DNA from: Zeimonas sp050187175
GTDB lineage: Bacteria; Pseudomonadota; Gammaproteobacteria; Burkholderiales; Burkholderiaceae_E
NCBI GenBank assembly: GCA_050187175.1
Contig: JBFWXS010000003.1
Location: forward strand, 62,001-126,000
Length of the DNA: 64,000 nucleotides
Direction of reading: 5' to 3'
The position numbers were made by a program, and so were the translations under genes. Below are positions 25,272 through 34,413 of the stretch, one piece after another (the first letter of the stretch is position 1; each line of letters begins with the position of its first letter). The notes below the pieces were generated by a model that was not told the DNA's origin, made no database searches, and worked only from the letters and a program-made list of their open reading frames with translations.

Positions 25272-26069
25272 GCCCGGCAGCGGCCCAATGTAGGTCACGT
25301 ACTGCTGCGGAACGTAGCGCCATCTCGTCTGTTGCGCGCGCTCCTCGAGATGATGGGTCAGCACGCTGAAGCCGCGCGACAGAATGACGAGGGCGGCAGC
25401 GCAGCCCTGCGGCAGCCCGAGGTCCATGGCCACGGCGGCGACCACGCCGTCGATGTTCGCGGGAACCGGCTTGCCCTTCGCCGCGGCCAGCTGCCTTTCG
25501 ATGGCGATGAGCAGCCGGCAGTACGCGCCGGCAACCCCTTCCGTCTCGGCAACGGCGAGCAGGCTCGCCGGCCGGGGATCACGCTTGTGCGGTGGATTGC
25601 CGAAGCCCGGCACGCGGCCGCTCCCGCCGGCCAGGCAGGCGGCCAGCACGATCTGCGCAGCCCTGCCGATCGTGTCCTCATCCGGGCGGCCGCCGGCCGG
25701 CTGGATTTCCGTGAGCGCCGAATGCATCAGCTGCGCCAGCGAGTCGCCGACGCCGCCGGCGACGTCGCCATTGAGCAGCACGGCACCTGCAAGCGCTTGC
25801 GCGACCGGCGTTCCGTACGAGGCGAACACGCGGCCGATCATGGCCGCCGGCGTGATGCCGTGGTCCAGGCTGCTGGTCAGCAGCGCGTCCAGCGTGCGCT
25901 CTTCGCCCGGCGTCGGCAGCCGCGCCGCCAGCAGCAGGAAGATCGACGCGACGAACGACCGCGTGCGCACGAGCTCCGTCAACCGGTGTCCGCGGATGAT
26001 CGTGTCTTCTTCGCCGCCTGTGCTGACGATCTGCGAGATCTGCGTCACGTAGTGATGCATGTCGGCCAT
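25260..26069 (-). CDS. Citrate-synthase/citryl-CoA-lyase-like protein with altered active site
   Basis: The 269-residue protein aligns by eye with the short citrate-synthase-fold family (citryl-CoA lyase / C-terminal part of ATP-citrate lyase): DHGITPAAMIGRVFASYG, VPGFG..HKRDPRPASL and NIDGVVAAVAMDLGLP. Two catalytic His are changed: the GPxHGG motif reads GDVAGG (Ala104) and GFGH reads GFGN (Asn158). The Asp near 213 is kept. Citrate chemistry by the known mechanism is therefore doubtful. The ATG at 26069 follows GCGGAG by 8 bases. It is the last gene of a minus-strand set with a molybdoenzyme and an acyl-CoA synthetase. Confidence 0.78.
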   Translation of the reverse strand: MADMHHYVTQISQIVSTGGEEDTIIRGHRLTELVRTRSFVASIFLLLAARLPTPGEERTLDALLTSSLDHGITPAAMIGRVFASYGTPVAQALAGAVLLNGDVAGGVGDSLAQLMHSALTEIQPAGGRPDEDTIGRAAQIVLAACLAGGSGRVPGFGNPPHKRDPRPASLLAVAETEGVAGAYCRLLIAIERQLAAAKGKPVPANIDGVVAAVAMDLGLPQGCAAALVILSRGFSVLTHHLEERAQQTRWRYVPQQYVTYIGPLPGDCE

Positions 26070-26089
26070 GAGAGCTCCGCGCGTTCCAG

Positions 26090-28378
26090 CTATGAGATTG
26101 ACGGTGGAGTGAACGCACGGATCGGCCGCTCCGGCCCGTCGTAGCGTTCGAGCCTGACGGCGGTGAGCTGGCCGATGCAGCCCTGCGCCAGTCGCGAAGT
26201 TCCGCGATCCAGCGTGACCGCATTCGGATTGCCATGCACGCACAGCGTGAGGCCCGACGGCTCCTGAACCGGATCGAACCAGGCGCCGGTGGATAGCTGC
26301 AGCACGTTCTCGCGAATCCCTTCGGACAGATGGGCCGAGGCGAGGCAGGCGCCTCTGTCCGTCGAGATCCGGACTACGTCCGCCTGCGCGATGCCGTATT
26401 TCATGGCGGTGCGCGGATGCAGCGTGCAGACTTCGCGGCCGTTCACCTTCGTCTGCGCGCTGTGATCGCCGAAATCCAGCTGGCTGTGAAGCTTGCCGGC
26501 CGGCTGATTCGCGACCAGATGGAGCGGACAGTCGGGGTCGGGAGCGAACGATGGTTCGAGCCATGCGGGATGCCCCGGACAATCGGCATAGCCGAACGCG
26601 GCCACGGCCGGCGACGTGATCTGGATCCTGCCGCTCGGCGTGCGCAATGGATGCGCCGCAGGGTCGCCGCGGAACGCCCGCAAGGGGCCGCCGTCGTCGT
26701 CGGCCTGCGGCAGGACGAGTTCGCCCCGCTGCCAGAAGACATCGAACGGCGGCGCGTCGACGCCTCTGCCGGCGAGGGCCTCGCGGGTCTGCTCGTACAT
26801 CCGGCGCAGCCAGTCCGCGGCGCTGCGCCCTTCGGTGAAGGCCTGGGCCGCACCCAGCCGCGCCGCCAGCTGCGAGAAGATGTCGTAGTCGTCACGTGCC
26901 TGTTCGTGCGGCGGCGCGATGCGATGCATGGCGATCAGATAGGGGTCGTACTGGGAAGCGCCGAGGTCCTCGCGCTCCAGCGTCATCGTCGCCGGCAGCA
27001 CGATATCGGCGAATCGCGCAGTGGCAGTCCACACGCTTTCATGCACGACGAAGGTGTCGAGGCGTCGAATGGCCTCGCGCAGCCGGCTCAGGTCCTGGTG
27101 ATGGTGGAACGGATTGCCTCCAGCCCAGTAGGCCAGCCGCACATGCGGATAGCGCAGCGTTTGCCCGTTGTAGTCGAACTCGGAACCGGGCTTCAGCAGC
27201 ATGTCGGCGACGCGCGCGACCGGAATGAAGGACTGCACGCGATTGATGCCCTGCGGCAGCGCGGGCACCGACACGAGATTGCGGCGCCGGCCGTACTTGC
27301 CGATCGAGCCGAGGGCATACTGGAAGCCGCCGCCGGGCAGGCCGGGCTGTCCCAGCACGGCGGCGAGCGCGACGCCGGCCCAGACGGGTTGCTCGCCGTG
27401 CTCGGCGCGCTGCAGCGCGTGAGCCACCACGACGAGGCAGCGGCGTCCCGCCAGCGAACGGGCCAGCGTCGTGATCTGGCCGGCGTCGATTCCCGTGATC
27501 TGCGCGGCCCAGAACGCCGACTTCGCCACGCCATCGGTGTCGCCGCGAAGATAGGCTTCGAACTGCGGCCAGCCATCGCAGTACTGGTCGAGGAAGTGCC
27601 GGTCGTGCAGGCCGTCGGCGACCAGCGTGTGCATCAGGGCGAGCATCAGCGCCGTGTCGGTTCCCGGCACGATCGACATCCAGCCGAACGCCGCTTCCTG
27701 CGGAAGATCGGAGCGGATCGGGCTTACCAGCACGAAGCGGCAGCCGCGCCGCGCCGCTGCCTGCATGCTCTGTCGCTCGATGTGCTGGACGGCGCCGCCG
27801 GTGGCGACCCGCGAGTTGCGCAGCGGCATTCCGCCGAAGGCGAGCACCACCTGCGTATGCTCGACGATCTGCTCCCAGCTGACGTTGTGAAGCGACACGT
27901 CGTCCATGTGCCCGATCACATGCGGCAGGATGACCTGAGCCGCTCCGGAGCTGTATGTGTTCACGGAGCGGACGTAGCCGCCGAGCGCGACGTTCAGGAA
28001 GCGGTGCAGCTGGCTCTGTGCGTGGTGGAACCGGCCCGCGCTCGACCAGCCGTAGGAGCCGCCGTACACCGCCTCGGATCCGTGCTGGTCGCGTACACGC
28101 GCCAGTTCGGCGGCCAGGCGGTCCAGCGCGGTGTCCCACGGTACTTCGACGAACTCGTCGTCGCCGCGGCGGTCATCGGGTCCGGGTCCGCGCTCGAGCC
28201 AGCGGCGGCGGATGGCCGGCCGGGCGACTCTTACCGGGTGGCTGAGCGCGCTCTGGAAGTTGCGGATCAGCGGATTGGGCTCCGCATCCGCGGCATGCGG
28301 TCGAACGCTCAAGCGCCCGTCCTCGCGGCGGGCCCGAAAGACGCCCCAATGGGAACTGTGCGGCAGGAATTCGCTCAT
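26090..28378 (-). CDS. Cytoplasmic BisC/DMSO-reductase-type molybdopterin oxidoreductase
   Basis: The 762-residue enzyme belongs to the DMSO-reductase family of bis-MGD molybdenum (or tungsten) enzymes. Ser143 in NTYSSGAAQVILPH matches the Ser metal ligand of DMSO, TMAO and biotin-sulfoxide reductases. There is no N-terminal Fe-S cluster motif and no Tat signal, which fits cytoplasmic BisC-like enzymes reducing S- or N-oxides or hydroxylating by oxygen transfer. The start at 28378 has AGGGGA 6 bases upstream; 28384 and a TTG at 28402 are alternatives. Its presence among acyl-CoA genes is unusual; the substrate is unknown. Confidence 0.88.
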   Translation of the reverse strand: MSEFLPHSSHWGVFRARREDGRLSVRPHAADAEPNPLIRNFQSALSHPVRVARPAIRRRWLERGPGPDDRRGDDEFVEVPWDTALDRLAAELARVRDQHGSEAVYGGSYGWSSAGRFHHAQSQLHRFLNVALGGYVRSVNTYSSGAAQVILPHVIGHMDDVSLHNVSWEQIVEHTQVVLAFGGMPLRNSRVATGGAVQHIERQSMQAAARRGCRFVLVSPIRSDLPQEAAFGWMSIVPGTDTALMLALMHTLVADGLHDRHFLDQYCDGWPQFEAYLRGDTDGVAKSAFWAAQITGIDAGQITTLARSLAGRRCLVVVAHALQRAEHGEQPVWAGVALAAVLGQPGLPGGGFQYALGSIGKYGRRRNLVSVPALPQGINRVQSFIPVARVADMLLKPGSEFDYNGQTLRYPHVRLAYWAGGNPFHHHQDLSRLREAIRRLDTFVVHESVWTATARFADIVLPATMTLEREDLGASQYDPYLIAMHRIAPPHEQARDDYDIFSQLAARLGAAQAFTEGRSAADWLRRMYEQTREALAGRGVDAPPFDVFWQRGELVLPQADDDGGPLRAFRGDPAAHPLRTPSGRIQITSPAVAAFGYADCPGHPAWLEPSFAPDPDCPLHLVANQPAGKLHSQLDFGDHSAQTKVNGREVCTLHPRTAMKYGIAQADVVRISTDRGACLASAHLSEGIRENVLQLSTGAWFDPVQEPSGLTLCVHGNPNAVTLDRGTSRLAQGCIGQLTAVRLERYDGPERPIRAFTPPSIS

Positions 28379-28388
28379 GGGCATTCCC

Positions 28389-30539
28389 CTAGGGCACGGC
28401 AACTGCTTCTTCGCCGGCGGCCTCGGCGATCAGCAGCGCATCGAGCGCGAGTACGCCCGAGCCTGCCGGCAGCACGCGCAGCGGATTGATCTCCAGGCTT
28501 GCCAGCCGCCCGGCATTCGCTGCCGCGTAGCGGGACAGCCGGACGATCGCCTGGGCAAGCGCTTCCGTATCCAGCGCCGCACTGCCGCGCGCGCCGTTCA
28601 GGATGGCCGCGCCCTTCAGCCGGCCGATCATCGCCATGGCCTCGCCGAACGCGACCGGTGCGCATCGGATCACGGCGTCGTCCAGTATCTCGGCGAACAC
28701 CCCGCCGAAGCCGATCATCACGCAGGGGCCGAAGGTCTCGTCATGCGTGCAGCCGAGGATCATGTCGACGCCGGCGGGCGCCATGCGGGAGATCAGCAGA
28801 CCGTCGATGCGGGCCTCGGGGGCGGCGTTGCGCACCCGCGTGAGGATGTCCGCGTGCGCCTGCCGGACCTCGGCCTCGCTCGACAGCGACAGCCGGACCC
28901 CGCCGACGTCGGACTTGTGCGCGATGTCGGCGGAGACGATCTTCATGGCAACCGGAAAACCTAGCCGGCGAGCGGTCGCCGCCGCATCGTCGGCGCTGTG
29001 CACGAGCCGTTCCGCAGGCACGGGGATGCCCATCGCCGCGACGACCTGCTTGGCCTCTACCTCGCTGTATGGCCGGCCGGGCTGCGCCGGGGGCGCATCG
29101 TCGGGCGGGGCAGCGGCCGCGGTACTCGCCTGCCGCATCGAGTTGTCGCCGAGCCAGGCGAGCGCGGCTGCCGCCTTCATGGCGCGCGTGGGGTCCTCGA
29201 ACACGCTGTAGCCGAGCGCTTCAAGTTCGTCCTGCGTCTCGTCGTTCGTCAGCAGGCAGGCGATGCGCGGATCATCGGCGCGCCGGCCGGAAAGCTCGGC
29301 CAGGGCGGGCAGCAGCGCCTGCATCATCGGCCTGCGCAGTCCCAGGTGCGAGAGAAACACCATCATGGTGCCGCGGGCCGCATGCTCCGCCAGCGATGCC
29401 ATGATCGGCTTCACCACCTCGGGGGTATTCGTGATCTGCGCCGTCACATCGACGGGATTGCGCGCGCCCGCGTACGGAACCCGCTCGCGGATGGCGGCCT
29501 GGGCTGCCTCCGGCAGCGGCGGCACCTGCAGGCCGAAGCGTTCGGCGTCATCCGCCATCAGAACGCCGACACCTCCCGAGGTCGTCACGACGGTGATCGC
29601 CTTGCTGGCGGTGGGGCGCTGCATCGACAGGCAATAGGCCACGTCGAACATCTCGTCGATCGAATGTGCGCGGTAGACGCCGTACTGCTCGAGCACGGCC
29701 GAGAACACCGCGTCGGATCCCACCATCGAGCCGGTATGAGAAGCGGCCGCCAGCGCGCCGGACTGCGAAGCGCCGACCTTCATCAGCACGACAGGCTTGC
29801 CATGGCCGCGGGCCAGGTCGAACGCATGAAGCAGGCGCTTCGAGTCGCGAACCCCCTCGATGCAGGCCACGATGACGGCCGTCTGCGGATCCAGCGCCAT
29901 ATAGGCGATCAACTCGGCGACGTCGATGTCGCCTTCATTGCCGCTGGTGGCCCACAGGCTGAACGACAGGCGGCGCCGGGCGGCCAGCACCAGGCAATGC
30001 GCGCCGAGAGCGCCCGACTGGCTCGCCAGGCCGATCGACCCCGCTTCCGGCATGCGGTCGTGAATCGCGCCCGAGAAGGTCGCAACCAGCCGGCGCCGCG
30101 TATTGATGACGCCCAGGCAGTTGGGGCCGAGCAGGCGGATGCCGCTCTGTCGAGTGCGCTGGATCAGGCGCCGCTGCAGTTCCTGCCCTTCGTGTCCCAC
30201 TTCGGCGAAGCCGGAGCTGTACAGGATGATCGCTTTGGCGCCGGCTTGTATCGACTGCTCCACGGCGTCGGTCGCCTGGTCGGCGGGCACGGCAACGATG
30301 ACGAGGTCCGGCGGTGCCGGAACTTCCGCGATGCTCGCGTAGGCGCGCAGCCCCTGGACGGTTCGCCGCGCTCCGTTGATGGGGTAGATCGGCGCTTCGA
30401 ATCGCGCGGCCTTCATCAGATGCAGCGGCCGTCCGCCGATCTTGGCCGGATTGTCCGAGGCGCCGATGATCGCCACGGACTGGGGCTCGAACAGCTTGGC
30501 CAGCGTGCCGGACGCCTGGATCATTGTCGGGTTCGTCAT
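28389..30539 (-). CDS. NDP-forming acyl-CoA synthetase (fused alpha-beta, ATP-grasp)
   Basis: The 716-residue protein is a fused ADP-forming acyl-CoA synthetase that interconverts acyl-CoA and acid with ADP/ATP. It begins with a CoA-binding Rossmann domain (PQSVAIIGASDNPAKIGGRPL, residues 19-39), then ligase-CoA domains with the phospho-His in AAASHTGSM (His268), and ends with an ATP-grasp domain (from about residue 500, MKIVSADIAHKSDVGGVRL). It starts 3 bases after the Bug stop and ends 10 bases before the molybdoenzyme start, so it belongs to that transcript. It could activate the acid bound by the Bug receptor. Confidence 0.9.
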   Translation of the reverse strand: MTNPTMIQASGTLAKLFEPQSVAIIGASDNPAKIGGRPLHLMKAARFEAPIYPINGARRTVQGLRAYASIAEVPAPPDLVIVAVPADQATDAVEQSIQAGAKAIILYSSGFAEVGHEGQELQRRLIQRTRQSGIRLLGPNCLGVINTRRRLVATFSGAIHDRMPEAGSIGLASQSGALGAHCLVLAARRRLSFSLWATSGNEGDIDVAELIAYMALDPQTAVIVACIEGVRDSKRLLHAFDLARGHGKPVVLMKVGASQSGALAAASHTGSMVGSDAVFSAVLEQYGVYRAHSIDEMFDVAYCLSMQRPTASKAITVVTTSGGVGVLMADDAERFGLQVPPLPEAAQAAIRERVPYAGARNPVDVTAQITNTPEVVKPIMASLAEHAARGTMMVFLSHLGLRRPMMQALLPALAELSGRRADDPRIACLLTNDETQDELEALGYSVFEDPTRAMKAAAALAWLGDNSMRQASTAAAAPPDDAPPAQPGRPYSEVEAKQVVAAMGIPVPAERLVHSADDAAATARRLGFPVAMKIVSADIAHKSDVGGVRLSLSSEAEVRQAHADILTRVRNAAPEARIDGLLISRMAPAGVDMILGCTHDETFGPCVMIGFGGVFAEILDDAVIRCAPVAFGEAMAMIGRLKGAAILNGARGSAALDTEALAQAIVRLSRYAAANAGRLASLEINPLRVLPAGSGVLALDALLIAEAAGEEAVAVP

Positions 30540-30542
30540 CCG

Positions 30543-31526
30543 TCAGACCGGCTCCAGGCCCGCAGCCTTCACGGTGGCGCCCCACTTCTCCATCTCCGAC
30601 GCCAGGAAGCGGTCGTAGGCTTGCGGACCGAAAGGATCGACCGTCATGTCCATCCTCTCGTACTGGGCCCGGATGTCCGGGTTCTGCAGCTGCTTGAGGA
30701 TCTCGCCGGCCACGCGCTCGACGACTGCCTTGTCGACGGCCTTGGTGGCCGAGATGCCGAACCAGGAGAAGACGTCGAAGTCCGGAATGCCGACCTCCTG
30801 TATCGTCGGCACGTCCGGATAGTTGGATGCCCGCGAGGCGGAGGACACGGTCAGCAGACGGATCCGCCCGCTCTTCACCTGCGGCGCGAAGGTCGGCAGG
30901 TTGTCGATCGTGAAGAAGACGTCGCCCTGCATCAGCCCCAGCAGATTGCCGGCCGCGCCCTTGAACGGAACGTGCAGCAGCTCCACGCCCAGCCGCTGGC
31001 CGAGCATGACGCAGGCCAGATGCGAGGTGGTGCCGATCGCGGCGGAGCTGAAGACGCGGCGGCTCGAGTCCTTGCGCAACACGTCCATCAGCTGCGCGGC
31101 GCTGGTGATGCCGCTGTCAGCGCGCACGAACAGGCCGTTCGTCAGCGTGCAGACGCGGGTTACGCCGGGCAGATCGCGGCGCCAGTCGAACGGAACGTTC
31201 TTGTACAGCAGCACGCTGAGCACGTTCGAGGCCAGGTTGGAGACGAAAAAGGTATGGCCGTCCGTGGTGCGGGCGGCGTTGCCCGCGCCGATCAGGCCGC
31301 CCAGGCCTGGAATGTTCTCGATGATGATGGGCTGCTTCAGCGACTTGAACAGCGGTTCCTGCAGCACCCGGGCGACCATGTCGCTGGTTCCGCCTGCGGC
31401 TCCGCCGGATACGAAGCGGACCGGCTTGGCCGGCCAGTTCGGGTTGGCGCGCGTGAGGCCGGGCACAAGGGCCGCGGCGCTGCCAAGTCCCAGCGCGGCA
31501 AGCCATTCTCGACGTCGATGCTTCAT
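30543..31526 (-). CDS. Bug/TctC-family periplasmic solute receptor
   Basis: The 327-residue receptor begins MKHRRREWLAALGLGSAAALVPG, a signal peptide with a twin-arginine-like opening, then NWPAKPVRFVSGGAAGGTSDMVAR and VELLHVPFKGAAGNLLGLMQGDV, as in Bug carboxylate receptors. No TctAB membrane genes are nearby. It lies 55 bases after the AidB-like dehydrogenase gene and just before the acyl-CoA synthetase, and probably supplies their substrate. Confidence 0.92.
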   Translation of the reverse strand: MKHRRREWLAALGLGSAAALVPGLTRANPNWPAKPVRFVSGGAAGGTSDMVARVLQEPLFKSLKQPIIIENIPGLGGLIGAGNAARTTDGHTFFVSNLASNVLSVLLYKNVPFDWRRDLPGVTRVCTLTNGLFVRADSGITSAAQLMDVLRKDSSRRVFSSAAIGTTSHLACVMLGQRLGVELLHVPFKGAAGNLLGLMQGDVFFTIDNLPTFAPQVKSGRIRLLTVSSASRASNYPDVPTIQEVGIPDFDVFSWFGISATKAVDKAVVERVAGEILKQLQNPDIRAQYERMDMTVDPFGPQAYDRFLASEMEKWGATVKAAGLEPV

Positions 31527-31581
31527 TGCTTCTCTCCTCCAGTTGTAAATGTGGACGTGCTGATCCCCGGCGTGCGCGACG

Positions 31582-33363
31582 CTAACTGCGGATCATCCGG
31601 TCGACTTCTGCCAGCGGTATCGGGCCGGCGTCGCCCAGCAGTGCCTCGACGACGGCGGACTCTCGCGCGCGCAGCGCGGAGTCCAGCGGGTCGAGACGTC
31701 TGACTCGATGCATCAGCACCAGCCAGGCGAGCAGCAAGCGCCGCGCGCCCCGGCCGGCCGCCGCGCAGCGGGCGCCTTCCCAGGCCATCAGTACGGCGCT
31801 GAGGACGTGGTAGAACCGCGATGAGACTGACCGGCACAGATGCTCGAGCTCGGGAGACGCGGCGATCTCTTCGATGTCGGCGGTCACTCGTTCGATCTCC
31901 GATGACAGATCGGCCGCGAGGCCCGCGGGAATTCCGGGCGTTTCGAGGAGCATGCGCAGGTATGCAGCCAGGGCCTCGTGCGCGCGGTTCTTGCGGACCG
32001 CCCGGTTGACGATGTCCAGCGCATTGATGTTGCTCGTACCTTCCCACAGCAGACCGGTCTGCGCATCCCGTACCAGCCGCGCGTTGACCCATTCCTCTAT
32101 GAATCCGGAGCCTCCTCGCACCTCCATCGACGCGGTCGCGACGACGGCGTTGTCCCGGCAGGCACGGAACTTCAGCAAGGCCGTGGCGATGCGCAGCCGC
32201 CGGCTCGCGTCGGCATCTCCCGCATCGGCCAGCGTGAGCTCGGAGGCCACGAACAGACTGACCGAAAGCGCCTGTTCGGTGGGCACCAGGATCTTCGCCA
32301 GCGAGCGCTTCATGAGCGGATGATCCGCCACGGTGCGGCCGAACGCGCGGCGACTGCGGGCCGCCTCGACGGCTTCGTTCAGGCAGCGCCGCATCATGCC
32401 GGCGGCGCGCACGCCATGCGACAGGCGCGAGTAGTTGATCGGCACCGTGGCGATCCTGATGCCGTCGCTGAGTTCGCCCACCGGATAGGCTTGCGCGCCG
32501 TCGAAGACGACTTCGCCGGTGGCCATGGAGCGGGTGCCGAGCTTGTCCTTGAGGCGGATGATCCGGTATCGGTTGGGCGCGCCGCCGTCGAGGAGCCGCG
32601 GCACCACGAACATGCCCAGGCCCCGGCTCCCGGCAGCCGCTCCGTCGGGCCGGGCCAGCACCAGGATGAAGTCCGCGTCGATCGCGCTGCAGAACCATTT
32701 CTCGCCGTAGAGGCGCCAGTGCTCGCCATCCCGCTCCGCGCGCGTCTCGATGCCGCCGAGATCCGAGCCGCCGTGCTTCTCGGTCATGAAGTGGCCGACC
32801 TTGGCCAGCTCGTTCATGTCCTGGCTCAGCATGCCCTGCATCCGCTGCTGCAGACGCTCATCTCCATGGCGCCGGATCATCTGCGCGGCGGCGTCGGTGC
32901 CATTGATCGGGCAAAGCAGGCCGAACTCCGCTTGGGAGAACAGATAGGTGAAGGCGTACTTGATGACCGGCGGCACCGGCGCGCTCCAGCCGAACAGGCC
33001 CGGCTTGTGGCTCATCGCGGCAAGGCCGAGCTGCCCGAACGCGAAACGCTCCATCTGCTTGTAGGCCGGGTGATAGTCGACGTCGTTCGTGTCGCGGCCG
33101 AAGCGATCGCGGGGACGCAGTACCGGTGGGTTGCGATCCGCGACCGAGGCCAGTTCATCCAGCCAGCCGCCCGCCGCCTCGCCCAGTGTGTCGAGATGGG
33201 GGGCGAAGTGCTCGAACACCTCGGGCGCGACGTGCAGCCGCAGCAGATGCTGCAGTGATTCGTCGATGCGCCAATAGTTGAGGCCTCTGCCGTCCGCGGC
33301 AATGGCCTTGGATCCTCGCTCGATCAAGGCCTCGATCGCCGACTCCGGCGCTGTGTCCGACAT
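31582..33363 (-). CDS. AidB-like acyl-CoA dehydrogenase
   Basis: The 593-residue flavoprotein is longer than ordinary acyl-CoA dehydrogenases (about 380) and has the AidB/ACAD11-type pattern: MTEKHGGSDLGGIETRA, INYSRLSHGVRAAGMMRRCL and RGGSGFIEEWVNARLVRDAQTGLLWEGTSNI. An extra helical C-terminal domain follows from about residue 455. In this branch the reaction is sometimes lost in favour of other roles, but the catabolic context favours acyl-CoA oxidation. It is the first gene of the minus-strand set and faces the enoyl-CoA hydratase gene across a 234-base gap. Confidence 0.88.
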   Translation of the reverse strand: MSDTAPESAIEALIERGSKAIAADGRGLNYWRIDESLQHLLRLHVAPEVFEHFAPHLDTLGEAAGGWLDELASVADRNPPVLRPRDRFGRDTNDVDYHPAYKQMERFAFGQLGLAAMSHKPGLFGWSAPVPPVIKYAFTYLFSQAEFGLLCPINGTDAAAQMIRRHGDERLQQRMQGMLSQDMNELAKVGHFMTEKHGGSDLGGIETRAERDGEHWRLYGEKWFCSAIDADFILVLARPDGAAAGSRGLGMFVVPRLLDGGAPNRYRIIRLKDKLGTRSMATGEVVFDGAQAYPVGELSDGIRIATVPINYSRLSHGVRAAGMMRRCLNEAVEAARSRRAFGRTVADHPLMKRSLAKILVPTEQALSVSLFVASELTLADAGDADASRRLRIATALLKFRACRDNAVVATASMEVRGGSGFIEEWVNARLVRDAQTGLLWEGTSNINALDIVNRAVRKNRAHEALAAYLRMLLETPGIPAGLAADLSSEIERVTADIEEIAASPELEHLCRSVSSRFYHVLSAVLMAWEGARCAAAGRGARRLLLAWLVLMHRVRRLDPLDSALRARESAVVEALLGDAGPIPLAEVDRMIRS

Positions 33364-33451
33364 GATTCAGTCGCTCCGTTTCCGATGCTCTTTTTCCGAT
33401 TCGGACGAGCATAGTGTTACGACCAGCGAGCGGGAAGTGGCGAGCTGCGAT

Positions 33452-33492
33452 ATTCATATCCATGAATGAATAATTCTTGTACATGAATGAAT
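33452..33492. promoter_or_regulatory. Inverted repeat ATTCAT-N4-ATGAAT and direct repeats CATGAATGAAT in a divergent promoter region
   Basis: In an AT-rich patch of the gap between the dehydrogenase (minus) and hydratase (plus) genes are ATTCAT (33452-33457) / ATGAAT (33462-33467) and two direct CATGAATGAAT copies (33461-33471, 33482-33492), 21 bases or two helical turns apart. This looks like a binding site for a regulator of both directions. The protein is not identified. Confidence 0.55.
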
Positions 33493-33597
33493 CGCGAGTA
33501 GACGCTCGGAATTCGGGCTTACAGTTTCGTACCGCCTCGGCGATGGCCGCAGCCGGTCCTCGACGAATCCCGCCACCTGACTGTTCAAGCCATCCAG

Positions 33598-34365
33598 ATG
33601 TCCTACAACCATCTTCGTCTCACCCTTCGCGAGGGCTGCGCGGAGCTCGAGCTCGACCGACCGGACAAGCTCAATGCTCTGCTGCCCGAAACCCTTCTCG
33701 AAATCTCGCGGGCGATCGACGAGGTGTCGGTGCGCAGCGATATCAAGTGCCTGGTGCTGTCCGGCCGGGGTGAGCACTTCTGCGCGGGGATGGATGTCGG
33801 CGCCCGGCTCGAGGGCAAGGACACCAAGCGCGACTGGGTCGAGAAGCGCAACTCGATCGTCGCCCTGAACAAGCTGAACGAGGCTCCCCTCGTCACGATC
33901 TGCAGGATGCAGGGCTACGTGGTCGGCGCCGGGCTGCTGCTGGCCGCCGCCTGCCGGCTTCGCTATGCGACGCCGGATACTACCTTCTACATCCCCGAGC
34001 TCGATCTCGGCATCCCGTTCTCCCTGGGCGGTGTGGCGGTGCTGTCGCGCACGCTCGGCGTCACACGTGTGGCGGAGATGGTGCTGACTTGCAGCAAGAT
34101 CAAGGCCGACAGCGAGCTGGTGAACGGCTTCGTGACCCGCGTCCTGGCGCCGGACCAGATCGGCGCCCATGTGGAAGGGGTCGTCCGCTCGCTCGTTGCG
34201 CGTCCGAACTCGCTGCTGCTGCCGACCTTGTCCACGCTGCGCGAGGCCGAGCGGGCGCTGCTGCCGGACGCGGCCAGCGATCTGTTCACGATGATGTACG
34301 TGAACGTAGAGCCCGAGGCGAGCGAGGTCAGGACGCGCTACTCGAAGAAGTTCAAGCGCGGCTAG
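33598..34365 (+). CDS. Enoyl-CoA hydratase/isomerase family protein
   Basis: The 255-residue crotonase-fold protein has the oxyanion motifs EHFCAGMDV and GYVVGAGLLLAAACRLRYA and the segment PELDLGIPFSLGGVAVL. It would hydrate or isomerise an enoyl-CoA. It is the first of three plus-strand beta-oxidation genes ending with a thiolase. The ATG at 33598 has only a weak ribosome binding site. Confidence 0.9.
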   Translation: MSYNHLRLTLREGCAELELDRPDKLNALLPETLLEISRAIDEVSVRSDIKCLVLSGRGEHFCAGMDVGARLEGKDTKRDWVEKRNSIVALNKLNEAPLVTICRMQGYVVGAGLLLAAACRLRYATPDTTFYIPELDLGIPFSLGGVAVLSRTLGVTRVAEMVLTCSKIKADSELVNGFVTRVLAPDQIGAHVEGVVRSLVARPNSLLLPTLSTLREAERALLPDAASDLFTMMYVNVEPEASEVRTRYSKKFKRG

Positions 34366-34413
34366 CGATCGACAGGGAAGCCGCGTCCCGGAATCCATCC
34401 ATCGAGGAACGAG

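Noticed and set aside
28998..31703. Plus-strand open frame of 901 codons
   Set aside because: It is antisense to the acyl-CoA synthetase and Bug genes and shows no domain signature.
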